Of a DNA stretch of 14,436 nucleotides, positions 6,998-13,711 are shown in pieces; within the stretch, counting starts at the first letter, position 1, and every line of letters begins with the position of its first letter. A program made the translations under genes and the position numbers. The stretch is from the NCBI GenBank assembly GCA_002508495.1, contig DANA01000052.1:1-14436 (forward strand), given 5' to 3'. The notes under the pieces were generated by a model. That model saw only the letters and a program-made list of their open reading frames with translations, did not search any database and was not told the DNA's origin. Source of the stretch: Methanoregula sp. UBA276. GTDB taxonomy: Archaea > Halobacteriota > Methanomicrobia > Methanomicrobiales > Methanospirillaceae.

Positions 6998-7798
6998 ATG
7001 GAAACCGTAACCATTACCATGAAGAACGCGCCTGCACTCTTCCTTGAAGCAGACACCATCTCTCCCGATGCATTCGCCGGCAAGAGCGCAGCCCAGATAG
7101 CAGAGCTTCCGGTCTTTGAGGGCAACAACCCCTCAACCCTTGGCAAGTACTTCGAGATCCGCGGCGGCGCCGGCGCCACCGCAGCAGACACGAAGATCGT
7201 GGTCAGCGGCGATGTCGCGAAGGTCAAGTACATCGGCTTCAAGATGACCGGCGGCGAAGTCGTCGTTGAGAAATCGACCGACCAGTATGTCGGTGCCTGG
7301 ATGAAAGGCGGCAGGATCACCGTAAAGGGCGATGTTGCGGCATTCGCCGGCACCGCCATGAAGGGCGGCGAGATGGTCATCGAAGGCAATGCCGGCAACT
7401 ACCTCGGCGCAGCATACCGCGGGGACTGGAGAGGCATGTCCGGGGGCAAGATCCTGGTCAAGGGCAATGCTGGTTCCGATACCGGCATGTACATGCTCGG
7501 CGGGGAGATCACGGTCAACGGCAACATTGATGTCCATGTCATGACCCACGCAGAAGGCGGCACGGTCATTGTCCGGGGCAATGCCAAGAGCAAGGTCGGC
7601 GGCCAGATGGTCGACGGCAACATCTACATCTTTGGCACCATCGACGTCATGATGCCCGGCTTCAAGCCAAACGGCGAAGTCGAGCTCGAGGTCGGCGGCA
7701 CCAAGGCAAAGTTCGCCCACTTCATCGGTGACGTGGGCGAGCGCCACAAGAAGAAGAAAGGCCAGGTCGTGTACGGGAACCTGTACAAGAAGATCTGA
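6998..7798 (+). CDS. fwdC: Formylmethanofuran dehydrogenase subunit C
   Basis: A 266-aa subunit built of repeated right-handed beta-helix turns, the fold shared with the C-terminal domain of glutamate synthase. Repeated G-rich units of the type MxGGxIxVxGNAG run from about residue 70 to 215 (for example MKGGEMVIEGNAGNYLGAAY and MLGGEITVNGNIDVHV). It is a structural subunit that contacts FwdA/FwdB and D; it carries no cysteine cluster. The ATG at 6998 is preceded by a strong GAGGTGG site that overlaps the end of fwdA. The C-terminus ends in lysine-rich HKKKKGQVVYGNLYKKI. It is the last gene of the operon. Confidence 0.93.
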   Translation: METVTITMKNAPALFLEADTISPDAFAGKSAAQIAELPVFEGNNPSTLGKYFEIRGGAGATAADTKIVVSGDVAKVKYIGFKMTGGEVVVEKSTDQYVGAWMKGGRITVKGDVAAFAGTAMKGGEMVIEGNAGNYLGAAYRGDWRGMSGGKILVKGNAGSDTGMYMLGGEITVNGNIDVHVMTHAEGGTVIVRGNAKSKVGGQMVDGNIYIFGTIDVMMPGFKPNGEVELEVGGTKAKFAHFIGDVGERHKKKKGQVVYGNLYKKI

Positions 7799-7819
7799 TC
7801 ATCTTTTTTTTTGTTTTTT
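7790..7819 (+). terminator. T-rich terminator at the end of the fwd operon
   Basis: A short stem AAGAT/ATCTT spans the fwdC stop, followed by T9 (7804-7812), a G, and T6 (7814-7819). Strong oligo-T termination is typical for highly expressed archaeal operons. Confidence 0.65.
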
Positions 7820-7850
7820 CTCTTTCCAGACATGTCTATCGCGAGCCGAA

Positions 7851-7886
7851 CCGGTCATCCCGCACGGGGAGATCGGACTTTTTTTT
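7851..7886 (+). terminator. Second hairpin plus T8, backup terminator
   Basis: CCG (7851-7853)/CGG (7874-7876) and CCCG (7859-7862)/CGGG (7865-7868) form a nested hairpin followed by T8 (7879-7886). It lies 32 bases past the first T-tract and may catch read-through from the fwd operon. Confidence 0.45.
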
Positions 7887-7967
7887 AGCTCTATGGCTGG
7901 GCCGGAAAGCGTCACGATCCGGAGGGTTCAAACCACGGGGATTTTGAGGAGATCCCGGGTTTCATTC

Positions 7968-7979
7968 AATAAATTTATC
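7968..7979 (+). promoter_or_regulatory. TATA box for the membrane micro-protein pair
   Basis: AATAAATTTATC is a strong archaeal TATA-like element in an otherwise GC-richer stretch. Transcription would start near 8000, giving an almost leaderless message for the ATG at 8002 or a leader of about 14 bases for the ATG at 8014. Confidence 0.55.
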
Positions 7980-8013
7980 TGCTAAATCCCCGTAACAGTC
8001 AATGAGATGCGCT

Positions 8014-8202
8014 ATGGCTGACCTGTTCAACGATCTCCTGATCTATATTGGAATCGGGATCTGTACCTGTATAATCGGGTATATCCTCGGTTACCAGTTG
8101 CTGATGATGCATTATACCAAGCGGTTCATGACCCTTGCACAGGAATGTTCGGATACCGACTCAGTCATCCCGCTCGTGGATGAACTGGAAAAGGAGACAT
8201 AA
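8014..8202 (+). CDS. Single-span membrane micro-protein, copy A
   Basis: A 62-aa protein of unknown family. Residues about 8-31 (LLIYIGIGICTCIIGYILGYQ) form one hydrophobic span containing a C-x-C pair, followed by HYTKRF and a charged, acidic cytosolic-looking tail ending DELEKET. The start could be 12 bases earlier (8002, adding MRCA); I prefer 8014 because it matches the start of the following paralogue. Comparison with the next gene gives a shared pattern: C-x-C in the span, Q-x4-H-Y at its end, then C ten residues later, P seven residues after that, and E-x-E near the C-terminus. It is the first gene after a strong TATA box, 14 bases before copy B, so the two are almost surely co-transcribed. 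Function unknown. Confidence 0.7.
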   Translation: MADLFNDLLIYIGIGICTCIIGYILGYQLLMMHYTKRFMTLAQECSDTDSVIPLVDELEKET

Positions 8203-8216
8203 CGGGAGGGACAGAT

Positions 8217-8399
8217 ATGGTTGATGTTGTAAGTTACTCACTGATCGCCGTAACCTGCCTCTGCTTCGGGCTGATCATCAGTTTCCAGATGGCGCATATC
8301 CACTACTGCCGCAAGCTCACCAAGCTCATACGCCGGTGCATTTCCACGAAGACCATTGCGCCGGTTCTCGCGGAATACGAGACCCTGAAACAGAACTAA
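8217..8399 (+). CDS. Single-span membrane micro-protein, copy B
   Basis: A 60-aa protein with a strong GGGAGGG ribosome-binding site about 8 bases before its ATG. Hydrophobic residues 8-27 include C-L-C, then QMAHIHY, a basic stretch (CRKLTKLIRRC), and a tail with P-x3-E-x-E. These positions match copy A with one gap, although overall identity is low, which indicates an old duplication kept under selection. The basic residues right after the span suggest the tail faces the cytoplasm. No enzyme motif is visible; a small regulatory or scaffold subunit of a membrane complex is only a guess. It may act as a heteromer with copy A. Confidence 0.7.
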   Translation: MVDVVSYSLIAVTCLCFGLIISFQMAHIHYCRKLTKLIRRCISTKTIAPVLAEYETLKQN

Positions 8400-8509
8400 T
8401 CCCTCTTTTGCCCCCGCGTGGTTTGTTTCTTTTCGTTATCCGTCTCCTGCATGGCTGGGATGGTACGGGTCAAATACTCTAATACGAGGACGACGAATAA
8501 GTACAGAAG

Positions 8510-9298
8510 ATGCGCTGTACCATGCTTGCCAGCGGGAGCAAGGGCAACTGCGTTGTCCTGGAAGGGAGCAGCAGCACGGTTTTGATCGACTGCGGCCTGA
8601 GCGCAAAAGAAGTCCTTCTTCGCATGGAGCGGGCCGAAATTGACGCAGGCCGGATCGATGCCCTGCTCCTCACCCACGAGCACGTGGACCATACCCGCGG
8701 CGTGGACGTCCTTTGCCGGAAACTGGATATTCCGGTTTATGCAACAGCAGGGACCCTTGCCGACTTTCTCAACTTCCGCAGGACTTGCACCAAACCCCTC
8801 CTTCACCACACCTGCCGTGACGGCGAACCGTTCTGTATCGGGGATCTGAAAATCGAGCCCTTCGCCACCTCCCATGATGCTGCCGAGCCCTGCGGGTTCA
8901 TCATCGCGGAGGGAGACCTCGCGTTTGGCTACTGCACGGACACGGGGATTGTCACCCCCCGCATGCACGATCTCCTGCGCAAATGCGACGGGATCGTGCT
9001 CGAGAGCAACCACTGCCCCGATATGCTGGCAAACGGCCCCTACCCGGAGTCCCTCAAGCGCCGGATCCGCTCCAAGCGGGGCCACCTCTCCAACCCGGCA
9101 GCCGGTGCCTGCCTGCGGGACTTTGGAAAGGACGTGCCCCGGATCATCCTTGCCCACTTAAGCGAGATGAACAATACTCCGGACAAGGCAAAGGTGAGCG
9201 CGCAAAGCGGCCTTGGGCTCTTTTACGAAGAAGAGCGCGTTGTGATTGCCACCCAGTGCGGCACAACCGGCGGGTGCCGGCAGCATATGCTGCTGTAG
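8510..9298 (+). CDS. MBL-fold metallohydrolase, YycJ/WalJ-like
   Basis: A 262-aa single-domain metallo-beta-lactamase-fold protein. It starts with the family signature LASGSKGN at 6-13, then carries LLTHEHVDH (His56, His58, Asp60, His61), TSHD (His122), CTDTG (Asp144), LESNH (about 164-168), GHLSN and the last ligand in LAHLS (His216), followed by NN. These give a full two-metal site. Bacterial YycJ proteins have been linked to nuclease-like or repair roles; for this archaeal one the substrate is unknown, and phosphodiester hydrolysis is an inference. No signal peptide, so cytoplasmic. The start lies about 25-35 bases past a TATA-like AT-rich stretch at 8471-8485 with no Shine-Dalgarno site, so the message may be leaderless. 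It precedes the DNA ligase gene, but a 430-base region separates them. Confidence 0.88.
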   Translation: MRCTMLASGSKGNCVVLEGSSSTVLIDCGLSAKEVLLRMERAEIDAGRIDALLLTHEHVDHTRGVDVLCRKLDIPVYATAGTLADFLNFRRTCTKPLLHHTCRDGEPFCIGDLKIEPFATSHDAAEPCGFIIAEGDLAFGYCTDTGIVTPRMHDLLRKCDGIVLESNHCPDMLANGPYPESLKRRIRSKRGHLSNPAAGACLRDFGKDVPRIILAHLSEMNNTPDKAKVSAQSGLGLFYEEERVVIATQCGTTGGCRQHMLL

Positions 9299-9299
9299 A

Positions 9300-9322
9300 C
9301 CGGAATTTTTTAAAAAAACCGG
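9300..9322. promoter_or_regulatory. CCGG-flanked T6A7 element after the MBL gene
   Basis: CCGG (9300-9303) and CCGG (9319-9322) flank T6A7 (9306-9318). It can serve as the terminator of the MBL gene, and it is also a good TATA-like box whose start point would fall near 9337-9340, just before the structured region. Both uses are inferred from pattern. Confidence 0.4.
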
Positions 9323-9380
9323 ATCCCGATTGATGTGCGCAACCATTTCAACCGGATCCATGATCGCGATTGATCTTCTG

Positions 9381-9400
9381 CCCCTGCCCGACCCCCTTCG
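9381..9400 (+). repeat. Structured-region repeat, copy 1 (forward)
   Basis: Bases 9382-9400 read CCCTGCCCGACCCCCTTCG, identical over 19 bases to copy 3 at 9635-9653. Its reverse complement is present in copy 2. Confidence 0.75.
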
Positions 9401-9480
9401 GGTTCCACTGGAACATTTTATCCGAAAAATCTCTCCTGAATCTCCACGCGAAATCATGGTCTTTTCTGGGTGCTCCGGAT

Positions 9481-9500
9481 GGGGGGTCGGGCAGGGGACA
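9481..9500 (-). repeat. Structured-region repeat, copy 2 (inverted)
   Basis: The reverse complement begins TGTCCCCTGCCCGACCCCC. It pairs perfectly over 16 bases with copy 1 and, with one extra base, over about 18 bases with copy 3, so it has two possible partners. Confidence 0.75.
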
Positions 9501-9514
9501 TTCGCGATTTTTTT

Positions 9515-9731
9515 GCCGGGCCTGCGGGCCGAGGCCATGCACAGCGCGGATCGCGATCCCCTCCTGCGGGGATCCGGCCCCTGCAACAGGCCTTCCCGGG
9601 CGGGCGTGCACGTGACGCTTCGCAAAGCCGCTGTCCCTGCCCGACCCCCTTCGATCCCCCGATCCCGCTGCAGGGCCGGCCGATCATAACGTTAATCCAG
9701 CGCTGTAACGAAAACTCCGGCAAGTACTATC
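9515..9731 (+). other. GC-rich, dyad-rich gene-free region before the ligase gene
   Basis: No credible gene is seen. Features: a perfect 12-base palindrome GGATCGCGATCC (9548-9559), a 7-bp hairpin GATCCCC (9555-9561)/GGGGATC (9568-9574), GGCCTG (9519-9524)/CAGGCC (9587-9592), and the third repeat copy. The last 50 bases turn AT-richer (CATAACGTTAATCC, about 9684-9697) and likely hold the ligase promoter. Confidence 0.5.
9635..9653 (+). repeat. Structured-region repeat, copy 3 (forward)
   Basis: An exact 19-base copy of 9382-9400, lying 253 bases downstream. Together with the inverted copy at 9481-9500 it bounds a 132-base segment like terminal inverted repeats. Confidence 0.75.
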
Positions 9732-11384
9732 ATGCTCTTCATGGACTTTGCGCGGTGCTGCGAGAAGCTGGAGGGGACCAGCGGCCGGCTCGACATGATC
9801 GACATCATCGCTGCCGAACTTCCGGGCCTGACCGACGAGGAACTCCCCGTCTTTGTCCGCTTCGTCATGGGCCGGATCTTTGCCGACTGGAGCAGCAGGA
9901 AGCTCGGGATCGGCCCGAACCTGCTGTACGAGGCAACAGGAGCGGTTGCCGGCATACCAAAGGAGAAGGTGGTTGCAAAGGTCAACAAGACCGGCGATGT
10001 TGGCCGGGCTGTCGAGGAACTCTTATCGGTCAAGAGCCAGATGACCTTCTTTCACGAGGAACTTGACCTCGTCCACGTCTACACCTCGCTCATCGCTATT
10101 GCCGAGATGGAGGGGAAGAAGTCCCAGCGGGAGAAACTGCTTGCGGCAAGGAGGCTGCTTGGGAACGCCCACCCGCTCGAAGGCCGGTACCTTGCCCGGA
10201 TCATGCTCGAGGAGCTCCGTATCGGGGTGGGCGAGGGCAGCGTGCGGGAGGCGGTTGCCCGGGCGTTTGGCGTGGACTCGTCCCTGGTGGAGCATGCCCA
10301 GCAGGCCCTGAACGATATGGGCGAGGTGGCCCGGCTCGCGAAAATCGGCCCTGCCGCGCTTGCCGACGTGAAGATTACCCTGTTCCACCCCGTGCGGATG
10401 ATGCTTGCCCAGCAGGGAAAGATCGAAGGGATGGTCGAAGAGAATGGGGAGGTTGCCGCCGAGTTCAAGTATGACGGTTCGCGGTTCCAGTTCCACAAGA
10501 AAGGGAACTGGGCCCGGCTCTACTCGCGGCGGCTCGAAGATGTGACCGGGGCGCTCCCCGACGTCATCCAGCAGCTCCTCGCCGCAACGGATCATGACGT
10601 TATCCTCGACGGCGAGGTGATCGCCATAAAGAATGAAAAACCCATGCCCTTCCAGTCGGTGCTCCGCCGCTTCCGGCGCCGCCACGACATCGCGGAGGCC
10701 CAGGAGGCGATCGCAATGGTGCCCAATGTATTCGACATCCTGTACCTTGACGGGGAGACGCTGATCGACCTCCCGCTTGCAACGCGGCGCAAACGGCTCG
10801 AATCCGTGGTGAAATTCTACGTTGCCCCGCAGGTGACCAGCAATGACCCTGCCGTCATAGCAAAGACCTACGAGGACGCCCTTGCCGCCGGCCACGAGGG
10901 GATCATGATCAAGGTACCCTCATCGCCCTACACCCCGGGCCAGCGGGGGAAGAACTGGGTGAAGATCAAGCCGGAGGTGGACACGCTCGACCTTGCCGTC
11001 ATCGGCGCCGAGTGGGGCGAGGGGAAGCGGGCGCACGTCTTCGGCTCGTTCCTGGTTGCCTGCCAGGACGCGGGGAAACTCGTGCCCTTGAGCCGCGTTG
11101 CCACCGGGTTCTCCGATGAGCAACTCGCCGAGGTGTACGAGATTTTAAAAGACCAGGTGATCAAAACCACCGGTAAAGAGGTGACGCTGGAGCCGGTCCT
11201 CGTCTTTGAAGTCGGGTACGCGGAACTGCAGGCGAGCCAGAACTACGCGGGGGGCTATGCGCTCCGCTTCCCCCGGTTCATCCGGCTCCGCGACGACAAG
11301 GACATCACCGACATCGAGACCATCGAGGGCATCCGCGAGCGGTACCGGCGCCAGGTCAACTCAGCGCAAGCATACCAGACCTGA
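9732..11384 (+). CDS. lig: ATP-dependent DNA ligase
   Basis: A 550-aa archaeal replicative-type DNA ligase that seals nicks using ATP. Domains: N-terminal DNA-binding helical domain (about 1-210), adenylation domain (about 215-415), OB-fold domain (about 415-550). Motif I is FKYDGSR with the adenylated Lys246; further motifs seen are SRRLEDVTGALPD (III-like), LDGEVIA (about 290s), FDILYLDGE, GHEGIMIKVPSSPYTPGQRG (IV region) and NWVKIKPE (V). Full length and all motifs intact. The start MLFMDFARCCEKLE fits the family; an ATG nine bases later is also possible, and no clear Shine-Dalgarno site is seen, so a short leader is likely. It stands alone, facing a reverse-strand gene cluster. The unusual structured region lies directly upstream. 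Confidence 0.95.
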   Translation: MLFMDFARCCEKLEGTSGRLDMIDIIAAELPGLTDEELPVFVRFVMGRIFADWSSRKLGIGPNLLYEATGAVAGIPKEKVVAKVNKTGDVGRAVEELLSVKSQMTFFHEELDLVHVYTSLIAIAEMEGKKSQREKLLAARRLLGNAHPLEGRYLARIMLEELRIGVGEGSVREAVARAFGVDSSLVEHAQQALNDMGEVARLAKIGPAALADVKITLFHPVRMMLAQQGKIEGMVEENGEVAAEFKYDGSRFQFHKKGNWARLYSRRLEDVTGALPDVIQQLLAATDHDVILDGEVIAIKNEKPMPFQSVLRRFRRRHDIAEAQEAIAMVPNVFDILYLDGETLIDLPLATRRKRLESVVKFYVAPQVTSNDPAVIAKTYEDALAAGHEGIMIKVPSSPYTPGQRGKNWVKIKPEVDTLDLAVIGAEWGEGKRAHVFGSFLVACQDAGKLVPLSRVATGFSDEQLAEVYEILKDQVIKTTGKEVTLEPVLVFEVGYAELQASQNYAGGYALRFPRFIRLRDDKDITDIETIEGIRERYRRQVNSAQAYQT

Positions 11385-11464
11385 AAACAGGTTGGGAAAA
11401 TGCACAATCCCCCCATCGCCGGATGGATTTTGGCCCGAATGAGACCCGGTTACGGTGCATCCGG
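11378..11464. terminator. Hairpins at the ligase 3' end
   Basis: ACCTG (11379-11383), loop AAAA, CAGGT (11388-11392) forms a hairpin over the stop codon, and CCGGATG (11419-11425) pairs with CATCCGG (11458-11464) further on. No long T-run follows, so a role in termination or 3' end protection is only likely, not shown. The rest of the gap up to 11505 holds nothing else I recognise. Confidence 0.35.
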
Positions 11465-11505
11465 TTGCCGGGGTGATTTCGGGAATGGGGGAGGAACAAG
11501 GGAGT

Positions 11506-11522
11506 GAAAAGATCATCTTTTC
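11506..11522 (-). terminator. GAAAAGA/TCTTTTC hairpin at the end of the 64-aa gene
   Basis: GAAAAGA (11506-11512) and TCTTTTC (11516-11522) form a perfect 7-base inverted repeat centred on the stop codon of the reverse-strand gene. It could end transcription from either side of this convergent junction. Confidence 0.4.
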
Positions 11523-11707
11523 AGGAGATACCTGTTCAGTTCCATCGTGATTTTGTAGAGCATTGGCCGGCCCAACAGGTCATCCGCATCGATCTTCATC
11601 TCCTTGAGTTCCGGGTACGTGAACGTGCGATCCCTGACCTGGCCGCTCTCCTTCCAGACAACAATAATGCCATTATCCGCCTTCTTGCTGCTCGCAATTT
11701 CCTGCAT
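11513..11707 (-). CDS. Hypothetical 64-aa protein
   Basis: ATG at 11707, TGA at 11515-11513. The sequence MQEIASSKKADNGIIVVWK, then a strand-like segment, then TYPELKEMKIDADDLLGRP and MELNRYLLKR has the balanced charge and hydrophobicity of a small soluble protein and codons like those of its neighbours. It has no cysteine cluster, no membrane span and no signal peptide. I do not recognise the family. It is about 130 bases downstream of the kinase gene on the same strand, but a hairpin-plus-T terminator lies between them, so it probably has its own promoter (a weak TATA-like TTTTTGTATCC is seen at about 11744-11754). Coding status is likely but not certain. Confidence 0.5.
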   Translation of the reverse strand: MQEIASSKKADNGIIVVWKESGQVRDRTFTYPELKEMKIDADDLLGRPMLYKITMELNRYLLKR

Positions 11708-11794
11708 AGTATGGCATGAAGCCCTGGAGGTATGAACGTATCTGGATACAAAAACCCGTGGGGGATCGTTGCATGTATCCCGGGCGACCCGATG

Positions 11795-11848
11795 GAAAAA
11801 AGGAGTCCGGCGTCCGCTGGGCCCGGATCTCGGGGATCAGGACGCCGG
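11795..11848 (-). terminator. Intrinsic-type terminator of the kinase gene
   Basis: On the reverse strand, a 9-base stem formed by 11840-11848 and 11807-11815 (CCGGCGTCC and its complement) encloses the stop region and is followed by a T6 run (complement of A6 at 11795-11800). It is a clear hairpin-plus-T structure. Confidence 0.6.
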
Positions 11849-13711
11849 GGAGATCCGGTACGCTCCCTTCGGCACAAGGATCTCGAACCGGGCACCCTTC
11901 CCCGGCTCCCCGTTCTCCGTAATCGTGATGCCGGTAATAGACAGGATCTCGCGGGAGAGGAAGAGGCCAAGGCCGGTATTTCTGCCAAAGCCCCGCTCGA
12001 AGAGACGTTTCCGGTCCTCACCGGAGATCCCTGCCCCATCGTCCTCAACCGAGACAATCAGCCCGGCATCGGTCTCCCGCGACACAACCCTGATGGCAGT
12101 CATGGCCGGCCCGCCATACCGGAGAGCGTTGTCGATCAGGTTGTAGAAGACCTTCTCAAGCAGGGAATCGGCAACGATCTCAAGCCCCGGGCAGCCGGCT
12201 TCCACCCGCACGTTCCTTGTGGGCAGGGACACGGCCGCGTTCCGCACAAGGGTGTCCACGTTCTGCCAGACCGGGGCTTTTACCCCCATGTTTTCGTACA
12301 ACCGGGTGAACTCTATCTGGCGCTCGATATTATCGGCGATCACCCCCAGTTTCTCATGATAAACGGTGAACTGCTCCGGTTCGTTCAGGGAGTCCTGGCT
12401 TAAGGTGAGGTACGCCTTGAGTGCCATGAGCTGGTTGCGGATATCGTGACGGGTGATGCCGGAGAGGAGGTTGAGTTTCCGGTTTGCCATCGTTAAGGCA
12501 TCCCGGGTCTTTTTAAGACCGGTGATATCGTGGATGACGCCTTCAACTCCGAGGATCCGGCCCTCCCGATCGCGATAATAGTGACTGCTGGTGGTGGCGT
12601 ACCGTATCGAACCGTCCCGCATTACCAGGGTGAGGGGATAATCGGTCACGGATCCGTTCTCTTCCAAGAGAGACTGCAGCTCTTTGCAGCGCCTGGGATC
12701 TCCATACATAGCAGCGGCGTCCTGTCCGATCAACTCATCCGAGGAACCATACCCGGCATACCGGGCACCGGAAGGACTCATCATCGTAATCTTCCCGTCG
12801 ATATCCGTGCGGTAGAAGAGATCCTGCATGTTCTCTAGGATGCTGCGGTATTTTTCCTCGCTCTCACGGAGGGCATCTTCCACCCGCTTGCGTTCGCTGA
12901 TATCCCGCAGGATCGTAAAGACGTACTTGTGCCCCTCCAGTTCGAGCAGCCCGGCCCGGAAATCGATAGGAAATATCGTCCCGTCCTTCCGGACCTGGTT
13001 CATCTCACGCCCGATCCACTCCCCCCGCAGGACTGCTGCAAACCGTGCCGGGGCACCTTCAAGATTCTCCACTACATCGAGATCGGTGATCTTCATTTTC
13101 AGGAGCTCATCTGAAGAGTACCCGTGAATGGCTGCACCGGCAGCGTTCACTTCGACAATCTTCCCGCGATCCTCTCCTTCAGCCTCGAAGATGAAGATCC
13201 CCTCGCCGGTCCGTTCAAAGAGGAGACGGTACCGCTCCTCGCTTTTTTTGAGCGAATTATAGACCTGTTTGAGTTCCTGCGTCCGCTCTACCAGCCATGA
13301 TTCAAGCGTGGAATATTCCTGCCGGAATGCCTGGTCCAGAGCAAACTTGTAGAGCGCAATCTCGATCTCGGTCCGGATCCCGCGCTCATCGTAGGGTTTG
13401 ATGATGTACCCGTACGGCCGGGTCTTCTTGGCCCGCTCGACCAGGCCGGGATCCGCATACGCAGTAACATAGATGATGGGCACGCTGTGGCGCGAGAGGA
13501 TCTTTTCTGCTGCTTCGATGCCGGAGATCACGCCGCTAAGGTGGATGTCCATGAGGATAAGATCGGGCACTTCAGCGTCAGCCATCATGACCGCGTTCTC
13601 CCCGGAGGAGGCGATTCCCATGACCCGGTACCCGAACGATTCGAGCAACTCCCGTAAGTCCAGTGCGGCGATATGCTCGTCTTCTACAATGAGGATGGAT
13701 TTCTGTTCCAT
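11837..13711 (-). CDS. Soluble REC-PAS-PAS-histidine kinase
   Basis: A 624-aa cytoplasmic signalling protein. I chose ATG at 13711 (MEQKSILIVEDE); a TTG two codons upstream is also open. Domain order: receiver domain 1-120 with acidic pair Glu10-Asp11, phospho-acceptor Asp55 (LILMDIHL), Thr83 and Lys105; a helical linker of about 120-158; PAS 1 of about 158-278 ending FTILRDISERKR; PAS 2 of about 280-400 ending EGVIHDITGLKK; a dimerisation/H-box segment with probable phospho-His422 in TRHDIRNQ; and an ATPase domain with N-box FYNLIDNALRYGG (Asn524, Asn528), DDGAGI (Asp557, Asp558) and GFGRNTGLGLFLS. No membrane span, so a cytosolic signal is sensed or relayed. A receiver at the N-terminus means it may take phosphate from another kinase, or act in a phosphorelay. 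No partner DNA-binding regulator is in the window. Its C-terminal half closely resembles the next gene. Confidence 0.93.
   Translation of the reverse strand: MEQKSILIVEDEHIAALDLRELLESFGYRVMGIASSGENAVMMADAEVPDLILMDIHLSGVISGIEAAEKILSRHSVPIIYVTAYADPGLVERAKKTRPYGYIIKPYDERGIRTEIEIALYKFALDQAFRQEYSTLESWLVERTQELKQVYNSLKKSEERYRLLFERTGEGIFIFEAEGEDRGKIVEVNAAGAAIHGYSSDELLKMKITDLDVVENLEGAPARFAAVLRGEWIGREMNQVRKDGTIFPIDFRAGLLELEGHKYVFTILRDISERKRVEDALRESEEKYRSILENMQDLFYRTDIDGKITMMSPSGARYAGYGSSDELIGQDAAAMYGDPRRCKELQSLLEENGSVTDYPLTLVMRDGSIRYATTSSHYYRDREGRILGVEGVIHDITGLKKTRDALTMANRKLNLLSGITRHDIRNQLMALKAYLTLSQDSLNEPEQFTVYHEKLGVIADNIERQIEFTRLYENMGVKAPVWQNVDTLVRNAAVSLPTRNVRVEAGCPGLEIVADSLLEKVFYNLIDNALRYGGPAMTAIRVVSRETDAGLIVSVEDDGAGISGEDRKRLFERGFGRNTGLGLFLSREILSITGITITENGEPGKGARFEILVPKGAYRISPAS

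Larger units (their letters stand above)
9340..9514 (+). ncRNA. Putative structured non-coding RNA
   Basis: This gene-free stretch can fold into a long, well-supported structure. P1: ATCGCGA (9363-9369) with TCGCGAT (9502-9508). P2: a perfect 16-base pairing of CCCCTGCCCGACCCCC (9381-9396) with GGGGGTCGGGCAGGGG (9482-9497). P3: directly inside, TTCGG (9397-9401)/CCGAA (9422-9426) and GTTCC (9402-9406)/GGAAC (9410-9414) with an ACT loop. The P1/P2 right arm is followed by T7 (9508-9514), like a terminator, and a T6A7 box lies about 30 bases upstream of the inferred start. The 5' end is a guess from that box. A second reading is that this is a long hairpin repeat element, not an expressed RNA. 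No known RNA family is recognised. Confidence 0.4.

Noticed and set aside
7921..7945. GGTTCAAACC, resembling a tRNA T-arm
   Set aside because: No acceptor stem, D-arm or anticodon arm can be built around it, so it is not a tRNA.
7728..7985. Forward open frame of 85 codons after fwdC
   Set aside because: It overlaps the fwdC end and runs through both T-rich terminators, giving poly-Phe stretches; no ribosome-binding site.
9381..9653. CRISPR-like array
   Set aside because: Only three copies, one inverted and unevenly spaced, with no cas genes nearby.
9246..9689. Forward open frame of 147 codons crossing the end of the MBL gene and the structured region
   Set aside because: It overlaps the last 50 bases of the MBL gene in another frame, has the Pro/Arg/Ser-rich product expected of GC-rich non-coding DNA, and covers palindromes and repeats.
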